Origin: Chthonomonadaceae bacterium
Lineage (GTDB): Bacteria; Armatimonadota; Chthonomonadetes; Chthonomonadales; Chthonomonadaceae
Assembly: GCA_027450145.1 (NCBI GenBank)
Contig: DAIDKH010000010.1
Span: 1-64,000, forward strand
DNA length: 64,000 nucleotides
Direction: 5' to 3'
In this document: in pieces, positions 52,938-61,890 of the stretch
Position numbering within the stretch: the stretch's first letter is position 1
Layout: each line of letters starts with the position of its first letter
Program-made: the position numbers and the translations under genes
Notes under the pieces: model-generated
Databases searched by the model: none
The model's input: the letters and a program-made list of their open reading frames with translations, nothing else
Told to the model about the DNA's origin: nothing

Positions 52938-53165
52938 ATGGTTCAGGCAGGCCGTGATCTATTGACGGTTGAACAAGCGGCCGATTATCTGCAGGTGAGC
53001 GAGTCCAGTATTCGTTCATATATCCGGCAGGGCTGTCTACAGGCATTTAGGGTCGCCGGCAAGCGAAAGGTACTCATTCCGCGCGAATCAGTGTTAAATT
53101 TGCTGCAGCCCGTGAACCCGGAAATGATCGACGATCTTGCAGATGAAAATTCTACAGAAGAGTAG
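52938..53165 (+). CDS. Excisionase-type (MerR-like) small DNA-binding protein
   Basis: A 75-aa protein made almost entirely of one winged helix-turn-helix of the excisionase/MerR type (LLTVEQAADYLQVSESSIRSYIRQGCLQAFRVAGKRKVLIPRESVLNLL, residues 8-56), with a short acidic tail (EMIDDLADENSTEE). GGAGG lies 7 bases before the ATG. No integrase or phage gene is nearby. It is the first gene of a run whose next members, 9 bp on, are an ABC-2 permease and its ATPase, so it may act as a local regulator of that exporter rather than in excision. Confidence 0.88.
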   Translation: MVQAGRDLLTVEQAADYLQVSESSIRSYIRQGCLQAFRVAGKRKVLIPRESVLNLLQPVNPEMIDDLADENSTEE

Positions 53166-53174
53166 CACATTTTA

Positions 53175-54080
53175 ATGCCGTTAAGAGACAATGAGCCTCC
53201 GGTTACGATGCGGGGTGAGCTTCGCGAACTGTGGAAGTTTAGGGAACTACTGAAGATGCTCGTAACCCGCGAGCTCAAGATCCGCTACAAGAATTCAGTT
53301 CTCGGATTCGTCTGGTCGATCATTCCACCTTTAATGCAGGTGCTCGTTTTCACATTCCTGCTAAGAAATGTCTTAGGCGTACCTGCCAAAAACTTCAGCG
53401 CCTATCTCTTAAGCGGAATCATACCTTGGACATTCTTTAGTACGGGAATTCAGGACGCCTCTCAGTCCATTGTCATCAACTACACGATGATTCGCAAAAT
53501 CTACATGCCACGAGAGGCTATACCCTTGGCTAATGTAATTAGCAATGGGGTGCACTTCCTGTTGGGCTGGCTTGTCTATTTTGTGGCCTTTTATGTGGTG
53601 GCGCCTTTTTTTCATGGCGGGATACCTTTTCTGCCCACACTCATCTTTTTCCCATTTGTCGTCGTGATGGAGACGCTGTTGGTTACCGGGTGCGCACTAT
53701 TCGTGGCAGCGCTTAACGTGTTCTACGAGGATGTAAAGTTCATTCTACAAACCGTGTTTAACCTTGCGTTCTTTATCATGCCGGTCCTGTACCCGTCTGA
53801 CCAAATTTACTACACGTCGTCACTGGTTCGGAAGCATCCATGGATATTCACCTTATACATGTTGAATCCAATTGCGGCGTTTATTAATGCCTTTCGACAC
53901 TTTATTCTTCAGCCTATTGGCCCCTCGTCGTTCAACCAGAGCCCTCGGCTCATTGGCAAACCACCACTTCCTTTTGACTGGGTGACCTTTGGTGGAGCAT
54001 GCCTCATTACCGTGCTCATCGCTTGGGGTGGTTACACGTATTTCAACTATCGCAAATGGCAATTTGTGGAGCGGCCATGA
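53175..54080 (+). CDS. ABC-2 type polysaccharide export permease (Wzm/TagG-like)
   Basis: The membrane subunit of an exporter for undecaprenyl-linked O-antigen, teichoic acid or similar polymer. The 301-aa product begins with a cytosolic stretch (LRELWKFRELLKMLVTRELKIRYKNSVLGFVWSIIPPLMQVLVF), the hallmark of this subfamily. About six membrane segments follow, with GIIPWTFFSTGIQDASQSIVINYTMIRKIYMPREAIPLANV typical of the Wzm/RfbA family. It starts 9 bp after the HTH gene and overlaps the ATPase gene by 4 bp (ATGA), so the three are translationally coupled. No glycosyltransferase genes lie beside it in the window, and the cargo is unknown. Confidence 0.93.
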   Translation: MPLRDNEPPVTMRGELRELWKFRELLKMLVTRELKIRYKNSVLGFVWSIIPPLMQVLVFTFLLRNVLGVPAKNFSAYLLSGIIPWTFFSTGIQDASQSIVINYTMIRKIYMPREAIPLANVISNGVHFLLGWLVYFVAFYVVAPFFHGGIPFLPTLIFFPFVVVMETLLVTGCALFVAALNVFYEDVKFILQTVFNLAFFIMPVLYPSDQIYYTSSLVRKHPWIFTLYMLNPIAAFINAFRHFILQPIGPSSFNQSPRLIGKPPLPFDWVTFGGACLITVLIAWGGYTYFNYRKWQFVERP

Positions 54081-54859
54081 CCAGCGCAGAAAACGCAATC
54101 ATTGTTCAGAACCTGCATAAACATTTCCGCATTCGGTATCGAACGCACCTTAAAACGAGAATGCTAAACATCCTCAAACGGCAGCCACCTCTGCAGGAAT
54201 TCACCGCCCTGCACAACGTAAGTTTTTCGGTTCCTCGTGGGCAAACTGTTGCTGTTATAGGCCGAAACGGCAGTGGTAAATCTACGCTGCTCTGCCTTCT
54301 GGCAAGGGTGTACCGAAAAACAGGCGGCATCATACAGATGTCTGCGGAGGATGGATCTCCTGCGCGCATCGCTCCCCTACTTGACCTGAGCGCGGGCTTT
54401 CATCTCGACCTAACCGGCGCGGAAAATATTCTCTTTTACGGTGCAGTCCTTGGTAACACGGCCAGGGAAATGAGGGCCTGTTTTGACAGCATTGTGGAGT
54501 TTGCAGAACTGGGCAGCAAAGTAGATACGCATTTGCGCAACTGGAATGAGGGTGCGCGCCTACGATTGGGGTTTTCAATAGCGGTGCACACCAACCCGGA
54601 TATTCTTCTCGTAGACGAAGTACTGGCGGTTGGTGACGAAGCGTTTCAGGCGAAGTGTTACGCGTATATACGTAAGATGCAATCTTTAGGAAAAACGATC
54701 GTCTTCGTTACTCACGACCTTCGTACCGTGGAGCGAGTGGCGCAACGCGTAATCTGGCTCAACCAAGGTAACATACAGATGGACGGTGATGTTGGCGAGG
54801 TGCTTCAGGCGTACAGAGTTTTCTCAGCCGGCGCTGCATTCACAGACGGAATTAGCTGA
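54077..54859 (+). CDS. ABC transporter ATP-binding protein (Wzt/TagH-like)
   Basis: Nucleotide-binding subunit that powers polymer export with the preceding permease. The 260-aa protein has Walker A GRNGSGKST at residues 62-70, Walker B ILLVDEVLAVGD, and an H-loop FVTHDL. The signature loop reads LRNWNEGARLRLGF, where the family usually has SSGM or SEGM, so the signature Ser is replaced. The conserved GFHLDLTGAENILFYGAVLG segment is typical of Wzt-type proteins. There is no C-terminal carbohydrate-recognition domain, unlike the long Wzt proteins, which points to a TagH/short-Wzt mode. ATG 54077 overlaps the permease stop. Confidence 0.93.
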   Translation: MTSAENAIIVQNLHKHFRIRYRTHLKTRMLNILKRQPPLQEFTALHNVSFSVPRGQTVAVIGRNGSGKSTLLCLLARVYRKTGGIIQMSAEDGSPARIAPLLDLSAGFHLDLTGAENILFYGAVLGNTAREMRACFDSIVEFAELGSKVDTHLRNWNEGARLRLGFSIAVHTNPDILLVDEVLAVGDEAFQAKCYAYIRKMQSLGKTIVFVTHDLRTVERVAQRVIWLNQGNIQMDGDVGEVLQAYRVFSAGAAFTDGIS

Positions 54860-54865
54860 AGCCAT

Positions 54866-55639
54866 TTACGATCCTCCTGCGAGGGTATGCCGACGCATTT
54901 GCTGGTAGCCTATATGCAGCAACTCCGCCATATTCTTAACGTCCTCGGCATTGTAGTTCAACAGTATGTCAAGCGACTGCTGCCTTCCTAGCTGGTATTC
55001 CTGCCATAACCGTACGGCATCCATTCCATTTAATCCGTCGGCTTCGTGTGATCGAACTATTCCCAACTGCCGCTCAATGGACTTAAGACCGCCCTTCCTA
55101 CCAAGGCGGCGGAAAAGGTAGCAAAGATCGACGTGAAGTTGGGGAAGCTGTATGCCAGGAAATGCGCGTTTGATAAACGGCAGATCGAAGAGCGTACCGA
55201 AGAAGGTGACTAGCAGCGCAGTTTCCGCAACCGCATCTGGAAAATCCTGCAGGTTCTTTCCTGCGACAAACTGTTGCATCGTGCGCCCATCATACAGTCC
55301 AATGACGGTAATGTCATCGGGCCCCTGCCCACCATTCGTCTCGATATCGAGAAACCCCAGCTGGTATCCGAATTCCGGTACCGCACGCCAATGCTCTTGG
55401 GCAGGCAGTAACCTGGAGAACCATGAGTAATCGCCAGCCGATAATCTCACTTTGGACTCTTGCAGGGTGTCTACCAGCGCCGAATGTTGAGCCGGACTAA
55501 CTGGCCACGATCCACACCCGTCAAGATAATTATCCCATGACGTTGCACCCGCGTTCCATAGCGCCTGTTCAGTAATGCGACCAACTCCAGGCGCGTGCAA
55601 AAAGGTACGTTCAAGCATATTGGCTTCCAGTAAACTCAC
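54866..55639 (-). CDS. YprB-like RNase H-fold exonuclease domain protein
   Basis: A cytosolic protein of 257 aa with an RNase H-like 3'-5' exonuclease fold of the YprB type. Acidic motifs are visible: FLDIETNGG near residue 95, LFDLPFIKRAFPG with HVDLCYLFRRLGRKGGLKSIERQLGI, and YNAEDVKNMAELLHIGY at the end, giving the DEDD-like set. The N-terminal 90 residues contain a helix-hairpin-helix-like segment (HAPGVGRITEQALWNAGATSWDNYL) that could bind DNA. The start is GTG with TTGGAG upstream. It converges on the ABC operon with 6 bp between stops. Its role in DNA or RNA processing is inferred from the fold. Confidence 0.82.
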   Translation of the reverse strand: MSLLEANMLERTFLHAPGVGRITEQALWNAGATSWDNYLDGCGSWPVSPAQHSALVDTLQESKVRLSAGDYSWFSRLLPAQEHWRAVPEFGYQLGFLDIETNGGQGPDDITVIGLYDGRTMQQFVAGKNLQDFPDAVAETALLVTFFGTLFDLPFIKRAFPGIQLPQLHVDLCYLFRRLGRKGGLKSIERQLGIVRSHEADGLNGMDAVRLWQEYQLGRQQSLDILLNYNAEDVKNMAELLHIGYQQMRRHTLAGGS

Positions 55640-55712
55640 GAGCTACACTCCAAGATGCTACCGGTTCGTTGCATTTTCACGGGGATCCTTAAGACAACAA
55701 TGATGCCGTGGA

Positions 55713-56474
55713 TTATACCTGCATTGTAGTACGCCGTTGCGAGTAGACATGCACGCTACCAAGTACACGGTATCCAAGGCTGGTGTACAGCTGCTCACCT
55801 AGTCGGCTAGCGAGCAGAACCGAGTACGGTATTCCTAGTTTGCAGTCGTCTGAAATCATGGTATTCATCAGATCGGTTGCAATTCCCATACGGCGAAATT
55901 GCGGGAACGTTTCTACCCCAGCGACATAGCAAGCATCTGCACCTAAAGCGATGCACCGCACGAAACCTGCCACAGCACCAGCTTTCATGGCGTAGTAGGC
56001 CCGTACTGTTGGCGAGTTGGGGTCGAGATGGTGGGGAAGAATCTGGCGGGCGTGAGCAGCACTATTCAATTCGTCCGCTTGGGCAGCCGTCTGTACACGA
56101 ATTACCTCATGCTGCGGGCAACGAACTTCTCTATCGCAGGTTGCGATCGCCATTAGCGGTTCACGCCTTAGGTAGCGGTAGCCAGAATCACAAAGCTTTG
56201 CCTTCAGGCTCTGCATCTGCACCACATTCGTGCCTGCCACACACAACCTATGCGCTCTACTCTGGGAATGCTCGTCAATTACAGATTGCAGCTCTACAAG
56301 GTCGCTGTTTTCAAACAGCGTCCATTCATCGCTGCGAGACTCACCTGCCGCGGCCTCCACGTCGTGTACCAACCAGAACTCACCTATTCGTTTCGCGGTA
56401 CACGGTCGGTACATGGAACGGCCCAAGGCGAATGAACGAACAAACACCTCAATGGCGGTATCTAGATCAATCAT
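55713..56474 (-). CDS. GNAT-family N-acetyltransferase
   Basis: A cytosolic 253-aa protein. The C-terminal half carries the acetyl-CoA fold: AGAVAGFVRCIALGADACYVAGVETFPQFRRMGIATDLMNTMISD, where FRRMGIATDLM is the Q/RxxGxG/A loop, followed by YSVLLASRLGEQLYTSLGYRVLGSVHVY, a typical GNAT end. The N-terminal half is longer than in single-domain GNATs and may be a degenerate second GNAT fold. ATG 56474 is chosen over 56513 for its GGAG. The substrate is unknown. Confidence 0.85.
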   Translation of the reverse strand: MIDLDTAIEVFVRSFALGRSMYRPCTAKRIGEFWLVHDVEAAAGESRSDEWTLFENSDLVELQSVIDEHSQSRAHRLCVAGTNVVQMQSLKAKLCDSGYRYLRREPLMAIATCDREVRCPQHEVIRVQTAAQADELNSAAHARQILPHHLDPNSPTVRAYYAMKAGAVAGFVRCIALGADACYVAGVETFPQFRRMGIATDLMNTMISDDCKLGIPYSVLLASRLGEQLYTSLGYRVLGSVHVYSQRRTTMQV

Positions 56475-56529
56475 GCGGTGGCTCCAGGCGAATGGCGAGC
56501 AGTGACCCCGCATTATAGCACCAACGGCA

Positions 56530-56561
56530 CACGGGGAGATCCATAACGAATGCTCCCCGTG
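56530..56561 (-). terminator. Hairpin after the YncE-phosphoesterase gene
   Basis: CACGGGGAG (56530-56538) pairs with CTCCCCGTG (56553-56561) across a 14-base loop, 14 bp past the minus-strand stop at 56575. There is no clear U-tract. Confidence 0.6.
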
Positions 56562-56574
56562 AGGTGGCCCTTAG

Positions 56575-59211
56575 CTACTGCGCCGCGTCCGGTGGCGGAA
56601 ATGGTGCGTTGCCGTGAGTATGGAACCAGAGCATAGCGGTAACCTTGGCGGGGTCTGCCAGATCTGGCGCCGAGAAATTAAGCCTTGATGCTACCTCAGC
56701 CCAGTGTTTTGCCTCGCCGCTTAGCGCTGCGACCTGAGGATTGCGCAAGTTCAGAGCGATTCTATTCGAAACAAAGTCATAAGGCCGAAAGTCGCCTTTG
56801 CGGGTAAATGCATTGCGCATAGAAGTCGCAGCAGCGTCAAATTGGTTTTGAGGCGGCATTCCCAACATCAACTCCATGGTCCTGTCCATGGTGAGCTGGT
56901 CGTAAAAGCTGCTGTTCACCTGGTGTTCTCGGTTGAATGGGCTGATCACCAATCCTACGGTTCTGTGGCCGTCTATGTGGTCTAGTCCCCCTTGTGCATC
57001 ATCTTCCACTACGAAGATGCACGTAGGCTCGTCGTGCCAATACTTGCGGCTGTGTGAGATGAAGCTGACTAGCCTCCCTAGTGCAAGATCGTTATCGGCA
57101 ACGTCCGACTCTGGTGAATAAGCTCCGGGCCGCAAGCCCGATGTGTGATCATTTGGAAACCACAAGTAGGTTAGACGTGACAGTCCGTGTTTGTTGACGT
57201 CCGCTTCAAACTGGTGCTCGTGATTAACGTCCTCATTTTGCGATGCGGTAATTGCCGCGGGCATATTATAAACCGGATCTGCGTGTCGTGCGATTGAAGG
57301 AAGCGGACCGTATTCGCCATAGTCCCTAAACGAAATACCGCGTGCCATGGCTGCCTGCCACAGGAACGGCGTTCCGGCAAACGACAGCGGATCTGTTCCG
57401 CAGCACGGGTACGATCTTGGATACCGGTCCAACATACGCTCGTCGTAGTCATCGGCAAAGGCTTCGTCAACCCAATGGTGGCCGTCGGCACTAATCTCAC
57501 CAGAGCAGTAAAGATTATCAAACAGCCCGAACCGGGCAGCCAATGCGTGGTGGTTAGGAGTTACGGTCTCCCCAAACATTACAAGATTGGGATCTCCGCC
57601 AGGTGCATTCAACGGAGTTTTGACGTCTCCAAATACCTGATCGTAGGTTCTGTTTTCCTTAATGATCATGATAACGTGCTTAAAGCGGGACCAGAATGCC
57701 GACGGTCGATCGCTTACCACGGCAGCCATGCGAGCAAAATGGTCATACCGCGCCGTGTTCGCCGTATCCGCACGAAGACTAGAGGTATCTGGCACAGGTA
57801 CTAGCCCCAGGGTGCCAATTACGTTGTAAACTGTGTGGCCAACAAATCCTCCGGCAGGTACATTGAGGCCGCCCGGCCCCTGTGCCGGAGACGTGGCGCC
57901 GTAAGGGTCCGGATGAAAGTGGTACAAGCTGCCAAGAGAACCGTATCCCTTGCTGTTAGCAATGCACAACGTGGTGTCATGATTTGCAAGGCATACATCC
58001 ACGGGGAACCACGCCGTAGGTATTAGCCCTAGCCTAGTGGTGGTCGCAGCGCTTCCTCCGTCATTTTCGGAGAGCCGGTACTCTGCCACGGCGTTGTCGC
58101 CGCCTAGAGAAACAAACAGCCTGCTGCCGTCATGCGTGATAGCGAGGCCATTGGGGCTACTATCACCTAGGCGGAACGGTGCAGGGCTCGTGTCGACCTT
58201 GTCGACGATGCGGTAGTTTGCCGTATCGATAACGTCCAGTTCGTCGCTGTTGGAACATGCCACGTAGAGTCGAGAGCCACTTGGTGATACCACCATTGCA
58301 GTTGGCTGTAGCCCCACCGATATCTCTGCGCGCACCGCCCTCCCGGGTTGAGAGGCTGCCTTAGCGGTGTCTATAACCGTGACTTCTCCAGTGTTTGCCT
58401 TATAGGTAGCAGGATTCACGACTACAGGATCGCCAAGATCCTCCGTGTCACCAGGGCGCGGCCTTCGGCCACCTCTGTCAGCGGCATACAGCATTCGGCC
58501 ATCTGGACTAATCGCCAGTGCATCTGGTGAGCTCCCTACGGGAACCTCGGTGTACGTCGCTGAACCAGTTGTGGCATCGTAAGTCGACAAGTTTACGCAG
58601 GCGACGGCGGCGTTCTCGAACAACGATACGTAGAGTGATTTTCCGTCGGGAGACATTACCATCCCGCAAGTACCAGAGTTCTTTGCCCGAATATCGGGCT
58701 GTATACCCACCTTTAACGGAATTGGTATCGGCTTTAGGGGTACAAGTGCACCGTCGGCCTGCACCTTATCAACGCCTATTGCACCCTCCATCTTGCCGTT
58801 GGCGCCACGCGCTTCCGAAGACGAGTAGAGTAAGGAACCATCGTGTGACCATGCAACACCCGCGAAGTTATGTCGCGCCTTATTTAACTGGCCAATGAAG
58901 CTGCCATCAGCGACATTCACTAGGCGAATTCCAGTAGGTAGTAGAAGTGCCAGCGTCTTACCATTCGGCGAAAGAGCCATATCTACAGGTCGACCGTCAA
59001 ACTGCAGTTGTTTTCCAACCGGCCGCAATATCTGGCCGGTTGGCACAAGGTAGCTGCCGTTGCGCTGCAGACCTACCACCTCGTTGACCGGCAAATCCGC
59101 CAGTGCAGCATTTGCCCTGGATGACCGCATATACGCCCAACCGCCGACCAGTGCCATTCCGACCATTGGCAGTATCCAAACGGCCCTTAAATCCCGTTTC
59201 AGTCCACTCAT
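56575..59211 (-). CDS. YncE-like beta-propeller fused to phosphoesterase domain, membrane-anchored or exported
   Basis: A bifunctional-looking 878-aa protein. An N-terminal hydrophobic segment (WILPMVGMALVGGWAYM) gives export or anchoring. Residues about 60-430 form a seven-blade YncE/YVTN-type propeller (DMALSPNGKTLALLLPTG, MVMSPDGKSLYVSLFENAAVACVNLS, LAISPDGRMLYAADRGG, MVVSPSGSRLYVACSNSDELDVIDTANYRIVDKVD). Residues about 500-870 carry an alkaline-phosphatase-superfamily phosphoesterase domain (HVIMIIKENRTYDQVFGD, LFDNLYCSGEISADGHHWVDEAFADDY, FVVEDDAQGGLDHIDGHRT). The arrangement is known as an uncharacterised family. It shares the ENR(S/T)(F/Y)D core with the 22251-24164 protein but has a different build. 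Confidence 0.9.
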   Translation of the reverse strand: MSGLKRDLRAVWILPMVGMALVGGWAYMRSSRANAALADLPVNEVVGLQRNGSYLVPTGQILRPVGKQLQFDGRPVDMALSPNGKTLALLLPTGIRLVNVADGSFIGQLNKARHNFAGVAWSHDGSLLYSSSEARGANGKMEGAIGVDKVQADGALVPLKPIPIPLKVGIQPDIRAKNSGTCGMVMSPDGKSLYVSLFENAAVACVNLSTYDATTGSATYTEVPVGSSPDALAISPDGRMLYAADRGGRRPRPGDTEDLGDPVVVNPATYKANTGEVTVIDTAKAASQPGRAVRAEISVGLQPTAMVVSPSGSRLYVACSNSDELDVIDTANYRIVDKVDTSPAPFRLGDSSPNGLAITHDGSRLFVSLGGDNAVAEYRLSENDGGSAATTTRLGLIPTAWFPVDVCLANHDTTLCIANSKGYGSLGSLYHFHPDPYGATSPAQGPGGLNVPAGGFVGHTVYNVIGTLGLVPVPDTSSLRADTANTARYDHFARMAAVVSDRPSAFWSRFKHVIMIIKENRTYDQVFGDVKTPLNAPGGDPNLVMFGETVTPNHHALAARFGLFDNLYCSGEISADGHHWVDEAFADDYDERMLDRYPRSYPCCGTDPLSFAGTPFLWQAAMARGISFRDYGEYGPLPSIARHADPVYNMPAAITASQNEDVNHEHQFEADVNKHGLSRLTYLWFPNDHTSGLRPGAYSPESDVADNDLALGRLVSFISHSRKYWHDEPTCIFVVEDDAQGGLDHIDGHRTVGLVISPFNREHQVNSSFYDQLTMDRTMELMLGMPPQNQFDAAATSMRNAFTRKGDFRPYDFVSNRIALNLRNPQVAALSGEAKHWAEVASRLNFSAPDLADPAKVTAMLWFHTHGNAPFPPPDAAQ

Positions 59212-59444
59212 ACACAGCTCCTTTAAGTACGCTATGATCGCTCCCGACCTGCCTACCCCCTGAATGTCATAGTACCTGTCTTCGTATTAAGTGAGCTTTA
59301 AGAGTAGCCCTATTTGTAATATGCAGTGTCACTTACAGGGGGATGTGGAAGGATTTACAGCGCGGAATGGGGAATCTTACCGACAAAAGTAGTGAACCTG
59401 GGATAGTACATGGGCACTGCTCACCAATCGTCGGAGTCTCCTTT

Positions 59445-60941
59445 ATGCAGCAACTGAAATACCTTGCGTTCGATCTTGGAGCAGAAAGCGGCAGAGTGGT
59501 GCTCGGTCGCTTTGATGGCCACAAGCTCTCGTTGGAAGATGTTCACCGCTTCCCAACTGGCGCAAGTACGGTACTGGGTACCATGTATTGGGACGCTTTG
59601 CGGCTGTTTGCCGACTGCAAGCGCGGCCTTGCAATGGCAGCAGCAGCACACAGCGACGATATTGACGGAATGGGCATAGACACATGGGGCGTAGACTTCG
59701 GGCTTCTGGATGCCAGCGGACGTCTATTAAGTAACCCGCGCCACTATCGTGATCATGGAAATGATGGTATGGTGGAACGCGCCATCCAATTGGTAGGCAG
59801 GGATCGGCTTTTCAATGCAACCGGCATACAGATCCTGCAGATCAATTCGCTGTACCAATTGCTAGCCCTCAAACAACAGAATTCGCCCACACTCACGGCT
59901 GCTCGAAGGTTGTTGTTTATGCCAGATCTGCTTAAGTACTGGTTCTCTGGAGTAATATCCTCAGAATACACTATTAGCAGTACAAGTCAAATGTTGAACC
60001 CCACTACCCGCAACTGGGCGCTCGACCTTCTAGCAGAGTTAGAACTACCCCACTCTATACTAAGCGATATTGTGATGCCTGGTACGCAGGTGGGTTATGT
60101 GGGCAACGATATTCAAGCAGATACGGGCTGCCGGGCAATTCCTGTTCTAGCAGTTGGAGAGCATGACACAGCCTCTGCAGTTGCGGCTGTTCCGGCCGTT
60201 GGGAATGATTGGGCGTACCTAAGCTGTGGTACGTGGTCGCTAATGGGTATAGAGTCATCGAGCCCCATTCTTACTCCAGAAATGGCCCGGGCAAATCTGA
60301 CCAATGAAGGCGGAGTATGTGGAACCATCCGTGTTCTTAAAAACATCATGGGACTTTGGCTTGTGCAGGAATGCCGAAGGTCGTTTGCACGTAAGGGATA
60401 TGACTACAGTTACTCGCAATTAACAACGATGGCGGAACAGAGCAAGCCATTTGGCCCATTGGTAGATCCAGATGCCGCAGTCTTTTTATCCCCAGCCGAT
60501 ATGGCCGAGGCAATTACAGAATTCTGTACTAATACTGACCAAACACCACCCGCTTCACCAGGCGAGTTTGTACGGTGTTGCCTTGAGAGCCTCGCATTAA
60601 AGTTCAGGTGGACAATGGATAGGTTGCAGGACTTTCATGGGCAGCCATTGCGTGTACTGCATATTGTGGGTGGCGGCACCCAGAACCGGCTGTTGTGTCA
60701 GTTAGCGGCGGACGCAACACAGCGCGAAGTGATCGCTGGCCCCGTTGAGGCGACTGCCGCAGGTAATGTACTGTTGCAGGCGATTGCTCGCGGCACCATT
60801 GGGTCGCTGGCCGAGGGCCGCGAAATAGTTCGTCGTTCATTCGAAATTGATCGATATGAGCCCGGCCCAAGCAGCGACGGGTGGCAGCAGGCGTGGCAGC
60901 GGTTCGTCGCAATACGCGCATCGGCGGGCATGGAGGACTAG
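59445..60941 (+). CDS. rhaB: Rhamnulokinase
   Basis: Phosphorylates L-rhamnulose to L-rhamnulose 1-phosphate in the cytosol, second step of rhamnose catabolism. The 498-aa product is a FGGY/ASKHA kinase: YLAFDLGAESGRVVLGRFDG at the N-terminus is the rhamnulokinase phosphate-1 signature. GIDTWGVDFGLLDASGRLLSNPRHYRD and GEHDTASAVAAVP follow, and LHIVGGGTQNRLLCQLAADATQREVIAGPVEATAAGN is the second ATP motif. ATG 59445 is chosen because CGGAG precedes it and the family starts here; upstream in-frame starts to 59343 add unrelated residues. Other rhamnose genes (isomerase, aldolase) are not in the window. The downstream genes are coupled but unrelated by known function. Confidence 0.92.
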   Translation: MQQLKYLAFDLGAESGRVVLGRFDGHKLSLEDVHRFPTGASTVLGTMYWDALRLFADCKRGLAMAAAAHSDDIDGMGIDTWGVDFGLLDASGRLLSNPRHYRDHGNDGMVERAIQLVGRDRLFNATGIQILQINSLYQLLALKQQNSPTLTAARRLLFMPDLLKYWFSGVISSEYTISSTSQMLNPTTRNWALDLLAELELPHSILSDIVMPGTQVGYVGNDIQADTGCRAIPVLAVGEHDTASAVAAVPAVGNDWAYLSCGTWSLMGIESSSPILTPEMARANLTNEGGVCGTIRVLKNIMGLWLVQECRRSFARKGYDYSYSQLTTMAEQSKPFGPLVDPDAAVFLSPADMAEAITEFCTNTDQTPPASPGEFVRCCLESLALKFRWTMDRLQDFHGQPLRVLHIVGGGTQNRLLCQLAADATQREVIAGPVEATAAGNVLLQAIARGTIGSLAEGREIVRRSFEIDRYEPGPSSDGWQQAWQRFVAIRASAGMED

Positions 60942-60948
60942 CAACTCA

Positions 60949-61890
60949 TTGACAAATTCGCTTAAGTGCGCGGTGGGCGTTGGCCTCTGCGCCGCAGTGC
61001 TGTGTTCGGCAGTTTACGCCCAACCTAAACCGGTGCACGCCAGTAGTGCAGATGAACCGGCGCAAACCATAGTCAGTACTCAAAAGCACTATCGGATACC
61101 TTATCAGCTCAGCCCCATTGATCACATACTCCTGCGGGCACGCGTGAACGGTCACGGCCCATTTCTGTTTATACTTGATACCGGCGCGCCCACTGTATTT
61201 CTTTCGCCTGCCGCGGCCAAACGAAGCGGCGTCGTACCAGGCGCCTCCTCACGAGTCGTAATCCATTCATTTCACCTCGAGGGTGGTTTACGAATGCAGA
61301 ACGTGACAGGCGCAGTTCAGGAATTGGCGCAGCTGCAGGGCATGAATAACATAAATCTTACGGGCGAACATCTGGACGGCGTGATAGGCTTCACTCTTCT
61401 AGGACAGTTCCGGCTGCATATCGACCTCTCCAAGTCACATCTTGTGTTCACACCCACTGGCTGGCAACCTCAGATTCAGAGCCTCGATACCCTGCCGGCA
61501 GCGCAGCGCAATGCGTTGCAGTCTGGCGCTGACAAATCCCAGCAACAGATGCGGGACCTCGCGAAGATGGCCGGTTCATTTCTCTCCCCGGCGCAAGATG
61601 TGACTACAACACGACGTCCGTTCTTCGGAATCGTGTTTGCCTCGGGAAGTACCGCCGCGTCCATCGCTTCTGTTGTACAACAAGCACCTGCCTGGAGCGC
61701 TGGGCTGAAGGCGGGCGACCAGATCGTACGCGTCTGGTATCCTGGTAAGCCCCCGATTAACGTAGCATCTGCGAGCGACGCCATTGCGGCTCTCAATCGT
61801 GCGAGCAGCTCCAATGGTGTTGTGGTGGTTGTAATGCGCGATGGTGTGCGCAAGAAGTACACCATACTGCCCAACTTGGGAGGCTTTTAA
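60949..61890 (+). CDS. Exported retropepsin-like aspartyl protease with PDZ domain (first of a tandem pair)
   Basis: A periplasmic or secreted single-domain aspartyl protease. The frame is best started at TTG 60949, after GGAGG at 60932-60936; translation then begins with a signal peptide (LTNSLKCAVGVGLCAAVLCSAVYAQ). The protease core has FLFILDTGAPTVFLSP with the catalytic Asp and later GEHLDGVIGFTLLGQFRLHIDL. A C-terminal PDZ-like region (about 215-313, FFGIVFASGSTAASIASVVQQAPAWSAGLKAGDQIVRVW) follows. It begins 7 bp after rhaB and ends directly against the next gene, a relative with the same two-domain build. Substrates are unknown. Confidence 0.82.
   Translation: MTNSLKCAVGVGLCAAVLCSAVYAQPKPVHASSADEPAQTIVSTQKHYRIPYQLSPIDHILLRARVNGHGPFLFILDTGAPTVFLSPAAAKRSGVVPGASSRVVIHSFHLEGGLRMQNVTGAVQELAQLQGMNNINLTGEHLDGVIGFTLLGQFRLHIDLSKSHLVFTPTGWQPQIQSLDTLPAAQRNALQSGADKSQQQMRDLAKMAGSFLSPAQDVTTTRRPFFGIVFASGSTAASIASVVQQAPAWSAGLKAGDQIVRVWYPGKPPINVASASDAIAALNRASSSNGVVVVVMRDGVRKKYTILPNLGGF

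Noticed and set aside
52938-53165. Excisionase as a sign of an integrated element
   Set aside because: No integrase, attachment repeats or phage genes occur nearby; the gene is coupled to an ABC exporter instead.
55877-56518. Plus-strand frame of 213 codons inside the GNAT gene
   Set aside because: Antisense shadow; composition unlike the neighbouring proteins.
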